Part shown: one piece after another, positions 35,007 through 48,066 of the stretch
How positions within the stretch are numbered: the stretch's first letter is position 1
Layout: each line of letters opens with the position of its first letter
Origin: Bolinopsis microptera
Taxonomy: Eukaryota > Ctenophora > Tentaculata > Lobata > Bolinopsidae
Direction of reading: 5' to 3'
DNA: 64,000 bases
Assembly (NCBI RefSeq): GCF_026151205.1
Contig: NC_087075.1
Coordinates: 4,252,359 to 4,316,358 of the forward strand
Position numbers and translations under genes: made by a program
Notes under the pieces: generated by a model
Seen by the model: the letters and a program-made list of their open reading frames with translations, nothing else
The model's database searches: none
Told to the model about the DNA's origin: nothing

Positions 35007-35913
35007 TACAATGAAAACAACGATTCTACAAACTCAGAGTTTCATGCAAATAGCAATCATCAGTGTATCAGAAATAACTTACTAAATTAATAAATCCATG
35101 TTTTCCTTACAAGCTCCTTCATAAAATTAACTTAACTAAACTAAATCAAAAACAAACGAAAGGAAACGAAATTGAAACGAAAATGAAATACAAGAACAAA
35201 AACTAAAATTAAAATAAAATATTCCTAAAAGCATTCTTCAGCATAAACTTGTTGGTGTGCCTACATTTACTTATGAGTTCCCTCCTCCTATTTAATAGAT
35301 TGCCATCTTTATTTAAAATAATATAAAGTTTTTCAGTAAGGCAGAGATGACAATCTTAGAAAGAGCACAAATATATTGGGCTTACTGAAAACACTTTTAA
35401 GACCCGTTTCAGTTCACACACAAGCTCTTTCAAACTCGAGAAGCTACGAAATCAGACGGAGCTATCTAAGAAAATATGGGAGTTGAAAGATAACAAACAC
35501 CATATAAAATATCTTGGAAAATAATCAAACATGCCCATCCGTACAAAGGGGGGTACGAAAGATTGTCATCTCTGCCTTACTGAAAAACTTTATATTATTT
35601 TAAATAAAGATGGCAATCTATTAAATAGGAGGAGGGAACTCATAAGTAAATGTAGGGCCACACCAACAAGTTTATGCTGAAGAAATGCTTTTAGGAATAT
35701 TTTATTTTAATTTTAGTTTTAGTTCTTGTATTTCATTTTCGTTTCAATTTCGTTTCGTTTCGTTTGTTTTTGATTTAGTTTTAGTTAAGTTAATTTTATG
35801 ACAGGAGCTTGTAAGGGAAAACATGGATTTATTAATTTAGTAAGTTATTCTGATACACTGATGATTGCATTTGCATGAAACTCTGAGTTTGTAGAATCGT
35901 TGTTTTCATTGTA
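35007..35913 (+). mobile_element. Penelope-like element 3' end in inverted-repeat arrangement
   Basis: 35007-35357 is the near-exact inverted copy of 35559-35913. The spacer and right arm encode, on +, the end of a GIY-YIG-type protein: TRFSSHTSSFKLEKLRNQTE and LSKKIWELKDNKHH (R and H of the endonuclease fold), one stop (TAA at about 35521), then CHLCLTEKLYIILNKDGNLL and NRRRELISKCR. This C-terminal sequence is typical of Penelope-like retroelements, whose copies are known to carry end repeats in direct or inverted orientation. The fragment lacks reverse transcriptase and has an in-frame stop, so it is a dead copy. Confidence 0.8.
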
Positions 35914-35959
35914 TATATAAAATACCGCATTTCAGTCTGATATTACATTACGTTGTAGA

Positions 35960-36288
35960 GCAGCTCACAGCTCATTGGAAATAAAATGGGAAAAGGGCCA
36001 AATAAGGTTTAATTTTAATAACTTTTTTATACTCTTTTTTAAAAAGTAGCTGGTTTTTCTGGTAGCCCAAATTTTTTCCCCGTGTCATTTAAAGATGGGC
36101 CGGTGAGAGGGGGGGATTAACTGGACGTTAAACTGGCGTTATAATTTCTAACTTATATAGTACTTAAAAATTCCCCGGGTTTCCCCCTTGGGAGACCCCT
36201 TTCAGAACCGGGAAAATTTGAGAAGTTAAACAAAAGGGGGGTTTGAAGGCCCGCCGAACCAAAACCAAAAAAAAAAAAAAAAAAAAAA
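35960..36288. other. Low-quality sequence
   Basis: Inflated homopolymers including a long A run near 36268. No feature callable. Confidence 0.6.
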
Positions 36289-36540
36289 TACTAGGTAAGC
36301 AAATACCCAGGTAGCAAATACAAAGGGTACAAATACTAGGCCCACAAATCCCCAGGCTGCAAATACTAAAAAGGGAAGCAAATACTAGGGGTAAACAAAT
36401 ACTAGGGGGAGCAAATACTAAAAGGGTTGCAAATACTAGGCTTTGCAAATAAATAGGCTCCCCCAAAAATAGGTTCCAAAAAACTAAGGGTAGCAATACT
36501 AGGCTAGCAAATACTAGGCTAGCAAATAGGTAACTAGGCC
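36289..36540. repeat. 15-bp tandem repeat gcaaatactaggcta, degraded on its left
   Basis: Units are clean only at the right end (36495-36530). To the left they show base gains in runs, matching the noise beside them. Confidence 0.85.
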
Positions 36541-37649
36541 AATAAAATTCCTAAACTTTGAACTTTGCACTTAGAGTATGAACACATAATTGGAAACGAC
36601 ATGATTTATTGATTCGATTGATCGGGACCAAACCCAGAACAATTAAAAAATAACTGATCGAGTTAGGGGTTTGCTGGTCGGTATTTAGTATTTACATAAT
36701 TGTGTAGACATTAAACAACAAATATTAGTTATCTATAATCCATAATAGCTCCTATTACATATTAGTTGGCCGTTGAGCACTTGAATGTTGAAAGCACGTT
36801 TATAATATAATATATCATATACCTGAGACTGAACTAAAACAACTATAACCCCAGTAAAATGAAGAGGGGGGGGGGGGGAGTGCAGGGTAATTGCCCCTAC
36901 AAAACCAGAGAGACTTGTCTCTTTAAAAACACGTTTTTCACAGCACGAATAACTGCAGTGAAGTTAACTGAAAAGCTATTGCCGCACAGCAGTAACCGTG
37001 ATGTGGCATCTGGCACGTTGTGCATGGCAACTACCTACGTAGTGCACGACTGAAAAAAACGTATTAATTAATAATACGAAAGTAGATCAAAAGAGCCGCT
37101 TAAAATATACCGATTATCCTGGAGTGACCGGGTCACAGTCACCACAGTAACCACAGTAACCATAGTAACCACAGTAACCACAGTAACCCCGACCTAGTTA
37201 CACACCCTCTAGTTTACAAACACAAACAGTGACCTAGACCCTATCAATGTGTGGATGAGACGTATATCTGATAAGAGAAATGTCACTAACTGACAGTAAC
37301 CATAGTAACATATCTGTCACTGACTCACCACTGAAGACAGGCTATAATAGTGGTCTGCCAGTCAGACTCTCTTTTTAACTGAGACTCTTAATATGATTGA
37401 TATCATCACAGTGGCATCTTCTCACCCAATACTGCACTCTGATTGGCTCCCAACATCACATACTGGTCCCTGATTGGTTTCCATGTCAGGATCACGAGGT
37501 GTGTTCTGGTTGGCTGGTCCGGGGGTGGTCTAGAAGAGTATACTCTAACTGGTTCAAACTTAGCTTTTTGGCGCTTAGTGAAATAAACTGGAGGGAGTGT
37601 GGTAATTGAAATGCGGCTGAGATAGAACACAGACAATATAAAACTCCTG

Positions 37650-37683
37650 CACGTGACGTCACCAAAACACCACGTGACGTCAC
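37650..37683. promoter_or_regulatory. Two overlapping E-box/CRE composites
   Basis: cacgtgacgtcac occurs at 37650-37662 and 37671-37683, combining CACGTG (bHLH) and TGACGTCA (bZIP). Whether it is used is unknown. Confidence 0.35.
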
Positions 37684-38192
37684 CAAATTGATGAGGAGTG
37701 AAAAGATTAAAGCTGTTTCAGGACTAATGCTCCTTATAAAGTCATAATACTGTGTGTCTTTTTTGGATAACAAGAGGGATTAACAAAACGTTGTGTAATG
37801 ATTGTTAACCTGTAACTCAGTAGAATAATCATTAATAGATTAATCATGTTTACTACTTTAAGTAATTATCGGTTATTACAGTTATTATCAGTAATCACAG
37901 AGCATCCAAACTCTTATCAACCCAATGAAATTTAACTTTGTATTCTTAAAATCGTCTTTCTAAAAGACGTTTCAACGAATCTTATAATCAGCCTAAAATA
38001 CACATATAATTTGGATATGTGTATATATGTTTGCGAAATATCGCGTTCAGCTAATTGACAGAGTATTTTATGGATCAAGAGAATGAAATGGGCAAGGTTT
38101 TACTGTATAATAATATGATGAATCAGAATGAAACAACGAATAAGTCTCTCAACAACAACAACAACATCTGTCAGAAAGTTGGGGTTCACGTC

Positions 38193-38224
38193 GTGTGACG
38201 TCACAAAACACCACGTGACGTCAC
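38193..38224. promoter_or_regulatory. Second pair of E-box/CRE composites
   Basis: cgtgtgacgtcac and cacgtgacgtcac (38212-38224) with the same 'aaaacac' linker as at 37650-37683, so the pair is a dispersed duplicate. Confidence 0.35.
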
Positions 38225-38264
38225 AAAATGTTGTTTGGCTACGTTATACGTTATAAGGTTATGT

Positions 38265-41035
38265 TGCCTGGGAAATTAAACCCAAAAAGGTAGGTATCGG
38301 GGTATTTTTGTCAGTGTTGGGGTCCAAATGCAAAGCTGCAGCTAATTTATTTAAATGGGCGGGAAATTGGGAAGAAACAGATTTAAATTTTGAAAAGGAG
38401 CACAAATTTAAAAATGAAAACTGTCTGGGGCAAAGGGGAGGGAAAAATAAAGTCTCCAAAACCCCTCCTTTTAAAGGAAAAAAAAACTCCAGGTAAAGCA
38501 AATAGGGAAAAATCTCCCCCAATTTAAAAATGCAGTGCAACCTTTGGGAGTGCTCAATAAAAAAAGGGATTAAATACTTTTGCTTTGTACGATTTTTAAA
38601 GGGGAGGATTGTCGGGAGCAAGAATTTCAAAATCGTTTTAATGAATAACTACAGGTTTTTAGTTTGGGAGTTAAGATGCTTAAAAAAACTGTGCGTATTC
38701 CACAAGTTGATAATCCCGCACAAAAGTAACCGTTTTGATAACAAAATTTTTTGATTTAAAAAAACCCCGTGGGATGAGGCTTATTAAAGCTTGTAACACG
38801 GTTTTTGGGAAATTTGGGGGGTACAGAATTTTTGTTTTTTAAAATTCATGGCTGAAGAAGTATAATGGAACAACTACAGGGGTACAAATTTTTGAAGGAA
38901 ATCGTCAAAAAAGTGACCTCACAGAGACTAACAAATTCCTGTCACCCGGTCGAGACGGCAAACCCGAAAAATTAATTAAAAATTTCGAAAATTTTGAAGA
39001 AAAGAACGGGGAAAAAAAAAGACGGAGGGAAAAATTAAAAATTTTAGACCCCCTGATTTCCTAACAAAGGTTCCAATTTAAAAAGGCAGGAAACAACCCG
39101 GGAGGGGGTGCCTTTCAAGCGGGGGCAAATTAGAAAAACAAACATCCCCCCCCAAAATTTAAAAAGGGGGGGCCAAAAAGGTGGGGAGATGGGGGAAAAA
39201 GCAGAAAAAGGATCAGTAATGAAAATCGGTGTTACAATGCGGCACGTGCCAGCAGCCTGTCACGGGGGGGCTTGTAACCAATCAGAGCGCCCGGAAAACT
39301 GCCCCGTGGGGAAAATGCACGTGCATATTTTTTAAAAACTTTAAAAATGGAGGGTTGTGTGGGGTGGGAAAAAGTAGTTGGGCGGGTGGGGTGTGGTTGG
39401 AAAAGGGGGAAAGCCGTAGGTTTTTTTTGACAAACCTAGAAAAATTAAAATGTCAGAAAAAGGGGGGCGCAGAGGGAGGTTTTTGGAAGGGGTTTTAAAG
39501 GGGAAATCAGGAAGGAAAGAGAGGGTTTCAGTTGGGAAAAATTTGGGAAATGCAACGGTGGGGTTTAAATTTTAGGAAACGGTCAAGGGGCTGACATGAG
39601 GGCACACGCTCTTTAAGAATTGGGGGAAAACTTTTTTTATTTTTTTAAACCTTTTTCCTTTTTTTTGGTTTGGCTGTGTATGGCCCCCCTTTGTTACACC
39701 GCTTTAGCATTTCCCAAATGGGGGGGGGAAGGGGGGGAAGGATGGGATTGGGAAGCTGTGTTGGGGACAATTGGGGGAATGTGCCGCATTTTCTGGCTGG
39801 TTTTTTCCCTTGGGGACTAAGTCCAAAGGGGATACCGATGGGGCCCCCCACGGGTAAGGGGCTTAAACAAATAGCGACCAAAATGGGAAAATTTCCCCTT
39901 GTGAGCGGGGGGGAGTCAACAAAAGGGGAAGGGGTTTGTGTCAATTTGGAAAAAAAGCCTTTGGGGTTTGTTTCCAGGCAGGAGGGAGGTTTTTTTGGGG
40001 GTTGAAAGGCGAAAGGGCAATGGAAATTTGGGAATTTTGGGGAGGGCCACTGATTGGAAAATATTAGCAGACCTGGATAAAACAACTTTAAATTTCCCGT
40101 GGATTTTAGCACGACCAGAAAATTTAAAACCAGTTTGGTTTTTTCCCCCCGAAAGCTTCCAAGGAGAGTAATTTGGTGGGAGCTTAAAAGTTTCCGTCGG
40201 GGAAAAGAGAATGCCCGCCCTCCCATGGGGGGAAACTTTTATCGGAAAAATAGTCTTAAAGGGAAATACAAAACCCAATTTGGGGGGGGCATGTTTTTTA
40301 GCTTTGCTGTTTGGTTGGTGCAAAAGGTGTGGTCCCCAGTAAAGTTTGGGGTGTCATCAAGGAAGATTTGGGCTGAATTTTTAAACCTCAAGAAGTTGGT
40401 CAAGGGTTGGGGAAGGATTAAAACCCCTTGTTCAAAATGGATTTATCTGCTGAATGGGCAAGAGAGTGGGAGATTTAGAGCTTTTTTGAGCTTTTTGAAA
40501 ATTTTACCTAAAAGCCAAAAGGGGCCAAAAGCTAAAAAACCCCTTTGTAAAACCCCGAGCATAAACAGGTATCCTCGGGTGATGTTTAGATCAGATTGGG
40601 GGGGTCCAAAAAGAGCCCGCTGGGGCACCAAAACCGAAAACCCCTATCGCAATGAAAGCCCGAAAAAGGTTTTCGGTTTGGCTGGGGAAACTTTGATCAA
40701 GCCTTCCGGGTTTGAGTCTTAAAAGTGTCGCCCCTTGCCGATGCCCGTTTTATTGCGGAGAAGAAAATTGGGAAAATGGGGGAAAATGGGCTTTTAAAAA
40801 ACAGCGCCCGGTTTTGGGTTTGGGTTTCCGGTTTTAAAAGCATGTAAAAGGGAGAGTATATCCGTTTTTCGCTGCAAATGATGCAAATCCCTTTTGGGCC
40901 CGGTTTGCTAAGGCCTTCCCCGGGTTTCCTTTATTTGGGGCTCCCCATGGGCTTGTGACCTCTGCGGGGGTTAAAAACCGCGGGGGGTCTACCAAACCCA
41001 TTTTAAAAGGGGTTTAAAGGGGAATCACGTACAAA
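38265..41035. other. Low-quality sequence, no gene callable
   Basis: Strong homopolymer inflation. The open frames (e.g. 39645-40722, both strands) are K/G/F/P-rich with no domain, and I judge them artefacts of the inflated runs. Confidence 0.75.
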
Positions 41036-42469
41036 TAATTTTGTCCAGGCTGTTCAAACCGTGACTTCACTTTCACTACAATTGCGAACTAATACTTGCA
41101 ATTTCTGTTTGACTCCACACAAACTCCACTGTTAATACTCTCAATGTCAGGTGTGTTGGAGAGACGGTTTTAGACAGCCTGCCACTCTATTTAGATAGCC
41201 TAGACAAAATGGTCAACTTTCTTAGTGCTCAACAACTTTAATGAAATGGGAGAAACAAGAAGACCGTTATAAGCAGACATAACGGGTAATGAACTAGTAG
41301 ACACTCATCAAACATTGTTGAGACTTTGCGAACTGGTCGCTGGAAGGGGACACTGTTAACTTGTTAATGTTATGGTAATGGACAACCAGACAACTAAATG
41401 AGCATGGAATAAGCAAGGCCAAAGCATTAACTCCCTTTTACTTTTACCTTCTTATCTCTTTATATTACTTTGGAGGAGGTATTGGTTAGACTAACTTTAC
41501 AGTTGTCAATAAGTTACTCCTAGACAAGAGTTGTAAACTTTATGAAGGAGCTGTTGGCATGGTTATCAAGTTATTAACTTATAAAGTTATAATGGGGTAC
41601 TAAACACTTAAAAAGAGCCTAAATTAAGTGGGAGGGACACAGCCGGATAGGTATAATAAAAATAAATAAACAATATAGGTCGTCTAAAAGGTATTCTGCT
41701 GACAGTACACTGCTGTAAAGCTAAAGGTCCGTCTAAAAAGTGCAATAAGAGAATAAGTATCGGGGGAGCCAGATGTTGAGACGTTGTCATGGTGACACCA
41801 CGTTACGTCTGCACCAACACGTGATCTAGTGGACTTAGCAAATAAGGACCCTCTAAACGTATCACGTGATATGATGTGCAGGGGGAAGAACTTCTCAAAT
41901 CTGGTGTATTCACAAACCACCTGGTTATAAAGTGGATAAGGGTATGTAATAAGGTAATACAACAGTAATATTATATTATAACGGTGCTGCAATGGTGGAT
42001 TATCAACACAAAAAACTCAGTGCCCCTTTAAATATATTTAATAAAAGTATTCTAGTTAAATATATATATTTAATAAAAGCATTCTAGATAAACATATGTA
42101 ATAAAAACATTCTAGATAAATATATGTAATAAAAGCATTCTAGTTAAGCTGTTGAGTGTTCATGCAGCTAAAGAGTATTGGAGGCACAAAGAATCAAAGA
42201 TAAAGTGTCAAATTGGCAATTATCACTATGGCAGCAGCCAACATGTAAGTACCAATAATAAGACACTTTCGTGGTACTACCGTGGAAGTGCCTCATCTCC
42301 TCCAATCAAAGACCTCTGAATCCTCTAATCGTGCAATCAGAGACCTCTAAATCCTCCAATCATGCAACCACAAGCTTTGAATCCCATAAATAAATCAGTC
42401 ACAACGGGATTTAAAGTTTAGCGATAAGGGTACTGTCTCTCAACCCATACTTTATACTTTTATAATAAC
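41036..42469. other. No gene seen
   Basis: Clean AT-rich DNA. A small repeat around taataaaagcattctagtta at 42030-42145. A stray atggcagcagccaacat before gtaagt at 42228 could be a first exon but is too short to support. Confidence 0.4.
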
Positions 42470-44048
42470 ATAAACCCGCCACGCAAAGGGTTTATATAAC
42501 AGATCATCCCGCGCTAGCGGGATGATCTGATAAACACATACGAGTGCGCGCAGCGCACGAGTTTTGTGTTAATATGTAATCCCGAAGCGCCAGCTGAGGG
42601 ATTACATTTATATAAATATCTCCGGGATTTCGACGCGGGATCATATTATCACTCAGCCCGGCCCGCTGTTAGATAAACATCTCAAGGTGATATCATCCCG
42701 CCCCGGAAATTTGTATAAACCCGGCCCGCTTTTTAGTCGTAACTGATGTTTATCATTCAATTCTCCGACTTACAATAATCAATGATACTGCTGATTAGAA
42801 CTCGATAATAGTAGAACAGTTATACACGCGATCACGTGGGCGCGTCACGTGCGTACCACGTGCCACCAATAGCATACGCCGAGTCTATACCACGTGACTG
42901 GTGACACGAAAGCGCACCACGTGATATGAAACATCGTAACCGTCCACTTCTTTTACACGCAAATTCCTGGGAACGTTGCCAAAGCAGCTAATTCTTGGAA
43001 TTTCTCCAACGCGTGGCGTGAGAAGTTGGCGACTTGCCAGCTACCCTTGTCCGTGCCCTAAAAATAGTATTGTTTTGCTTGCTCTCCTTCCAGCTCTTGT
43101 TCCTGCTAACGTTCAAGCTATTGCTCCACTATGACAGATCGGTTTGACATTCAGATTGATGAACTGCTTTCCAATCGTGTTCCGGACAGTACAAATCCCT
43201 TGTCGAAATCGCCGGAGATAATTATAATCCATAAACACTTCACGCTCAGGGCTAAATAAATGTAATCCCTCAGCTGGCGCTTCGGGATTACATATTAACA
43301 CAAAACTCGTGCGCTGCGCGCACTCGTATGTGTTTATCAGATCATCCCGCTAGCGCGGGATGATCTGTTATATAAACCCTTTGCGTGGCGGGTTTATGTT
43401 ATTTTAGCCCTGAGCGTGAAGTGTTTATGGATTATAATTATCTCCGGCGATTTCGACAAGGGATTTGTACTGTCCGGAACACGATTGGAAAGCAGTTCAT
43501 CAATCTGAATGTCAAACCGATCTGTCATAGTGGAGCAATAGCTTGAACGTTAGCAGGAACAAGAGCTGGAAGGAGAGCAAGCAAAACAATACTATTTTTA
43601 GGGCACGGACAAGGGTAGCTGGCAAGTCGCCAACTTCTCACGCCACGCGTTGGAGAAATTCCAAGAATTAGCTGCTTTGGCAACGTTCCCAGGAATTTGC
43701 GTGTAAAAGAAGTGGACGGTTACGATGTTTCATATCACGTGGTGCGCTTTCGTGTCACCAGTCACGTGGTATAGACTCGGCGTATGCTATTGGTGGCACG
43801 TGGTACGCACGTGACGCGCCCACGTGATCGCGTGTATAACTGTTCTACTATTATCGAGTTCTAATCAGCAGTATCATTGATTATTGTAAGTCGGAGAATT
43901 GAATGATAAACATCAGTTACGACTAAAAAGCGGGCCGGGTTTATACAAATTTCCGGGGCGGGATGATATCACCTTGAGATGTTTATCTAACAGCGGGCCG
44001 GGCTGAGTGATAATATGATCCCGCGTCGAAATCCCGGAGATATTTATA
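42470..44048. repeat. Two interleaved perfect inverted repeats (S-L-S'-L')
   Basis: Segment S 42470-42611 is the exact reverse complement of 43256-43397. Segment L 42611-43256 is the reverse complement of 43403-44048; I saw no mismatch where I compared them. S is itself a chain of hairpins (ataaaccc...gggtttat; cagatcatcccgc-gcta-gcgggatgatctg; atgtaatccc...gggattacat). L contains several CACGTG motifs (42835-42925). No protein is encoded. It could be a foldback transposon, a recent hairpin inversion, or an assembly fold-over. Confidence 0.9.
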
Positions 44049-44164
44049 TTACGAGAAGAATTATTTCAGTGCATGTAGAATATATATAAATACAAATCAT
44101 AAGTGAAACAACAGGGAGTATAAACATTAAACGTCTGAGTAAACCACCGCAGATCCCTCTTATA

Positions 44165-44292
44165 TACTTATACAACTACAAGTATGCAGAGGAACGTCAC
44201 CAGATCCCACCATACAACTACAAGTACGAGGAACGTCACCAGATCTCACCATACAACTACAAGTATGCAGAGGAACGTCACCAGATCCCAAG
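44165..44292. repeat. About 50-bp tandem repeat, three copies
   Basis: Units run from acaactacaagtatgcagag to gaacgtcaccagatccca; the middle copy is slightly shorter. Confidence 0.9.
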
Positions 44293-46619
44293 ATCACCAA
44301 GTTACCAAAACCACAGTTTACGTAGAATTGGACTAATGGTGAAAATAACGCACGTCTCTCAAGGAGTAACGTCTAACTACGTAACAATAATTAAACCTCA
44401 TAGTGATGAATAGTAGCAGTAGTCATGGTGATGAATCATGTAATGACACGTTTACTGTCTTTTGTCAGACCATTTAGATGGTGTGTACGCATTTTTTGTC
44501 TCGATCATGATTGGCTCCTGCACTAATTTCATCGGTGAATTATGATTGGCTCCTGGGTTAGAATGATCCAGGAATGTTCCCAGCATTGATCTATGAAGGC
44601 ATGATCTGTACGTTAGTATATTAGAAGTTATGCAAGCTCGTTGTCTCTTAATCAAACTACCGAGCAAACCATTTATTAAAAGTTAGAACTATTGATACCG
44701 CGCCATGATGTTGTGGAGGTGAAAGCCAAAAGCTGATGATTTAAAATCATGACATGCCCTGTCATGGTGACACGCGACAAGTACAAAGAATGCGCTGTCG
44801 TTCTCGAATAACCTGGAAAATGACTAATTATTCGAATCAAAACTCGTGACTATAACGCAAGGATCAGGGTAAGAAATAGTGGATGCGTACATCCACTGCT
44901 GGTCAATACATTGCAACCAGCAGATGACACGTATAGCCTGCACATCACGTACATTATGAATATGACCCACTATATGAGGCTAACAACAGCTGGTGTTGTG
45001 TTTTACTGTACACATTTAACCCACCAACAAAGAGTTAAACTATGTGAGCTGCGGGACTGGGCTCCTGTTACCCATATCTCATCAATACTGTTACCAATTT
45101 GTTACTGCAGAGTCATTTGCAGGGTTTTACTTGGTCCAACTGTCGTTGATGCAGCAATTACAGCGAAGTAAGAAAAGAAGAACGTAATAAGAAATAGGAT
45201 GACCGTCGACCGACGAAGTTATATCTGATATGTTTCCCCCTGCAAGTGAAGTTAAAGAACTGTCTAGTGGCTAATAAAGTAACTAGATAATAACTTAACG
45301 AGTTAACGAGGTAATTATAGAAGTGTTTTAAACTGGTTTAACGAGTAGTTACTAGGAAGATGGAGCGTGAAGTAGAGGGTTTAGTGGATTGCACGTGCTG
45401 AGGAGTACTGGAGTAGAGCGCCAATTGCACGTGCTACAACCATTGCACGTACTACAAGGACCGATATAAATATCATATTTAACTATCTACAGCTACTGTA
45501 GTACGTGATACTAATACAGCTGATTAAGTACTTAGAACTGGGAAATGGTAGAATGTAACTTAATAAGTTAATACACAAACCATCACAGGACGCAGGCAGA
45601 ATTATGATATGCTTGAACTCTTGAAGAAATTCATTCGTATTCTAAATTTTCTAGGAAATGGTATTCGGTTTAAATTTTTAAGGTTTATGGCAATAAAGAA
45701 AACTAAAGACACAAATTAAAAAGATATAATGAAAAGTCGAAAAGTCAAAAAAAAATAAATAAACAAGATCACGAGACAAACCATGTTTTCTAATTACAGA
45801 TACGGTCGGCTAATTAGCTAATACTAGAGTAATAGTCGTCTGCATAGCCATAACTTTACCAGCAAAACCCAGATCGGTAATTACATAATTGCCCTCAATT
45901 ACTTAATTGCCGCCCTGGAATCACCTGGAATAACAGCCACTGGCCAATTAGAACGTGAATCAACCATTTTCTGGAGTGTGTCACCATGACAACAGACATG
46001 TCACCATGACAACACATTTGATGACCAGTTTTAATACTGATAATTTGTTTAAGTAGTGCGTTTTCAATGATGGTTATCGTATACTAATGTTAAACTTAAA
46101 TACTGAGTGATTGAGTGAAACTAAACTAAAAAGTCGATAGTTGATATAAACTAGCCTTAGGTAATTGCAGGAATTTGTTAAATTCTGTAGACAATTCTGC
46201 TGCGTACGTGAAATTAATTCTACTCTAGTTAATTAATGCTCACATATCATAAGTCCCTCCTACTGACTTGATGTTGGCAGATTTAATGCAGTAAATACGT
46301 GTCTACTGTAAGTATTACTAGTCTGTAACCATGTAGACAGTAGCCATGGAGACATGATGTCTGGATTACAGAATTCATTATTTTTCGGATTCATTAATTT
46401 AGTGTAAATTTTAATTACTAAATTTATAATTATTTCAAATAAGGTTTCTCTTGAAGAATCTTATATGTCACAACGTTTTCCGGAAGATGTCGTGTATTCA
46501 AATAATTAAAAACTGAAGTGAATTTTGATGAACGTTACATGGAACTTTGAAATGAATAAATGACTGAAATAAATGAACGATACATGAATTAAAGGGGGAA
46601 GTACATGCAACCGGAGCTT
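44293..46619. other. No gene seen
   Basis: AT-rich, with isolated gtcaccatgacaac motifs (45984, 46002). Short open frames (e.g. 44911-45171) show no domain. Confidence 0.4.
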
Positions 46620-47400
46620 TTAACGAATGAAACAGGACGCTTGTCACGTGTCACCATGACAACACGTGACATGGCGCTTGTCACGTGTCACCATGACAAT
46701 ACGTGACATGGCGCTTGTCACGTGTCACCATGACAACACGTGACAGGACGCTCGGTTGAAGTACCGGCGGACTACTCGCTATACCCGAAGATTAACATAA
46801 CAACTGTTACCCGGGTTACCCGAAGATATGACCAATGGATAAAACTGGGCTTTACATAGCAAGACACATCAAATCACCATGACAACACATGACATGTCAC
46901 GTGTCACTATGACAACACATGAAATGTCACGTGTCATCAACATTCAACAATCACCCTCTTTCTTTCCTCAGCCGAGTATAAAAAGTGTGCATCTCAGGAT
47001 AATTAGAGGGAAGGATAACAAGCAGATGCATGATAATGATAATCCCCAAATCAACATGGATACGCTTGCCACGTGGTGTCACCATGAAAACACAAGACAT
47101 GTCACGTGTCAACATGGGCACACGCTGGTTAGGACGAATAAAGAGTGCCGTGAGCCGACACCAAAATCTATAAAGTTCGGGAACGTTCTTCGAATACGAC
47201 AAAGAAAACCAGACAGCTTGTCTACCTAACTATAAGCGAATCCTAGGTGGGCCGGTTACCAAAGCAAACAGTTCGGGTTCGAGACCGAATATTCGGGAAA
47301 ATTTAGCAACTAAAGGGATGGTGGCGGCTCGCAGCCCCCAGAATACAGCTCCCAGATAAGATGTGTCACCATGACAACATGTCACGTGACAACAGTGGTA
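46620..47400. repeat. Repeats carrying RFX X-box-like motifs
   Basis: A 51-bp unit (cgcttgtcacgtgtcaccat, then gacaacacgtgacatgg) occurs three times at 46637-46755. Diverged units follow at 46874-46935, 47078-47118 and 47363-47395. The core gtcaccatgacaac fits the X-box consensus GTHNYYATRRNAAC. Confidence 0.85.
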
Positions 47401-47835
47401 TATTTACACTACTAGAGAAGGTAGATGGGCTGGACCCCATATCTCGGACGGAGCGCAGTCCCACACAAACGTACCTCCACACTGTCTCACTTCCTTTACA
47501 CTCAGCCTCCGCCTTATTGGTGGTAACACGGTGGTAGAAGTGGTAATTTAGTGGTAATGTATACATTACATAGTATATATTAAAATACACTCGCGCCGCG
47601 CATTCATTGACCACAGGCTAGCTATACATTACATCTCCGCAAGCAATCCTCGTGGTAATGTATCGTAGTGGTTCATGAAGTTTGGAGATTTAGAAACGAT
47701 GTTTGAGGTATAAATGAGACGAAAAGCTGTAAAGTGTAAAATTATGAGTTTTTTGTTGGATAAAGGAATTTGCTAAAATTATGATAGTAATAAGTAAAGT
47801 TAAAGTTTCAGTTGATCTAGAGACACAACTAGCAA

Positions 47836-48066
47836 TGTCACCATGTCACCATGTCACCATGTCACCATGTCACCATGTCACCATGTCACCATGTCACCAT
47901 GTCACCATGTCACCATGTCACCATGTCACCATGTCACCATGACACCATGTCACCATGTCACCATGTCACCATGTCACCATGTCACCATGTCACCATGTCA
48001 CCATGTCACCATGTCACCATGTCACCATGTCACCATGTCACCATGTCACCATGTCACCATGACAAC
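47836..48066. repeat. 8-bp tandem array atgtcacc, about 28 copies
   Basis: Almost perfect, with one variant (atgacacc) near 47940. The frames across it (MSPCHHV) are repeat artefacts. The unit resembles the left half of the nearby X-box-like motif. Confidence 0.95.

Larger units (their letters stand above)
36541..38264. other. No gene seen; short repeats
   Basis: AT-rich with a G run near 36866-36878, gtaaccacagtaaccatagt-type repeats at 37137-37190, and paired CACGTG/TGACGTCA composites (listed separately). It may be intron of the minus-strand gene. Confidence 0.4.

Noticed and set aside
39645..40722. Frames up to 207 codons on both strands
   Set aside because: Same low-quality character; composition follows the homopolymers.
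42228..42244. ATG plus five codons before GTAAGT
   Set aside because: Too short and without a matching downstream exon.
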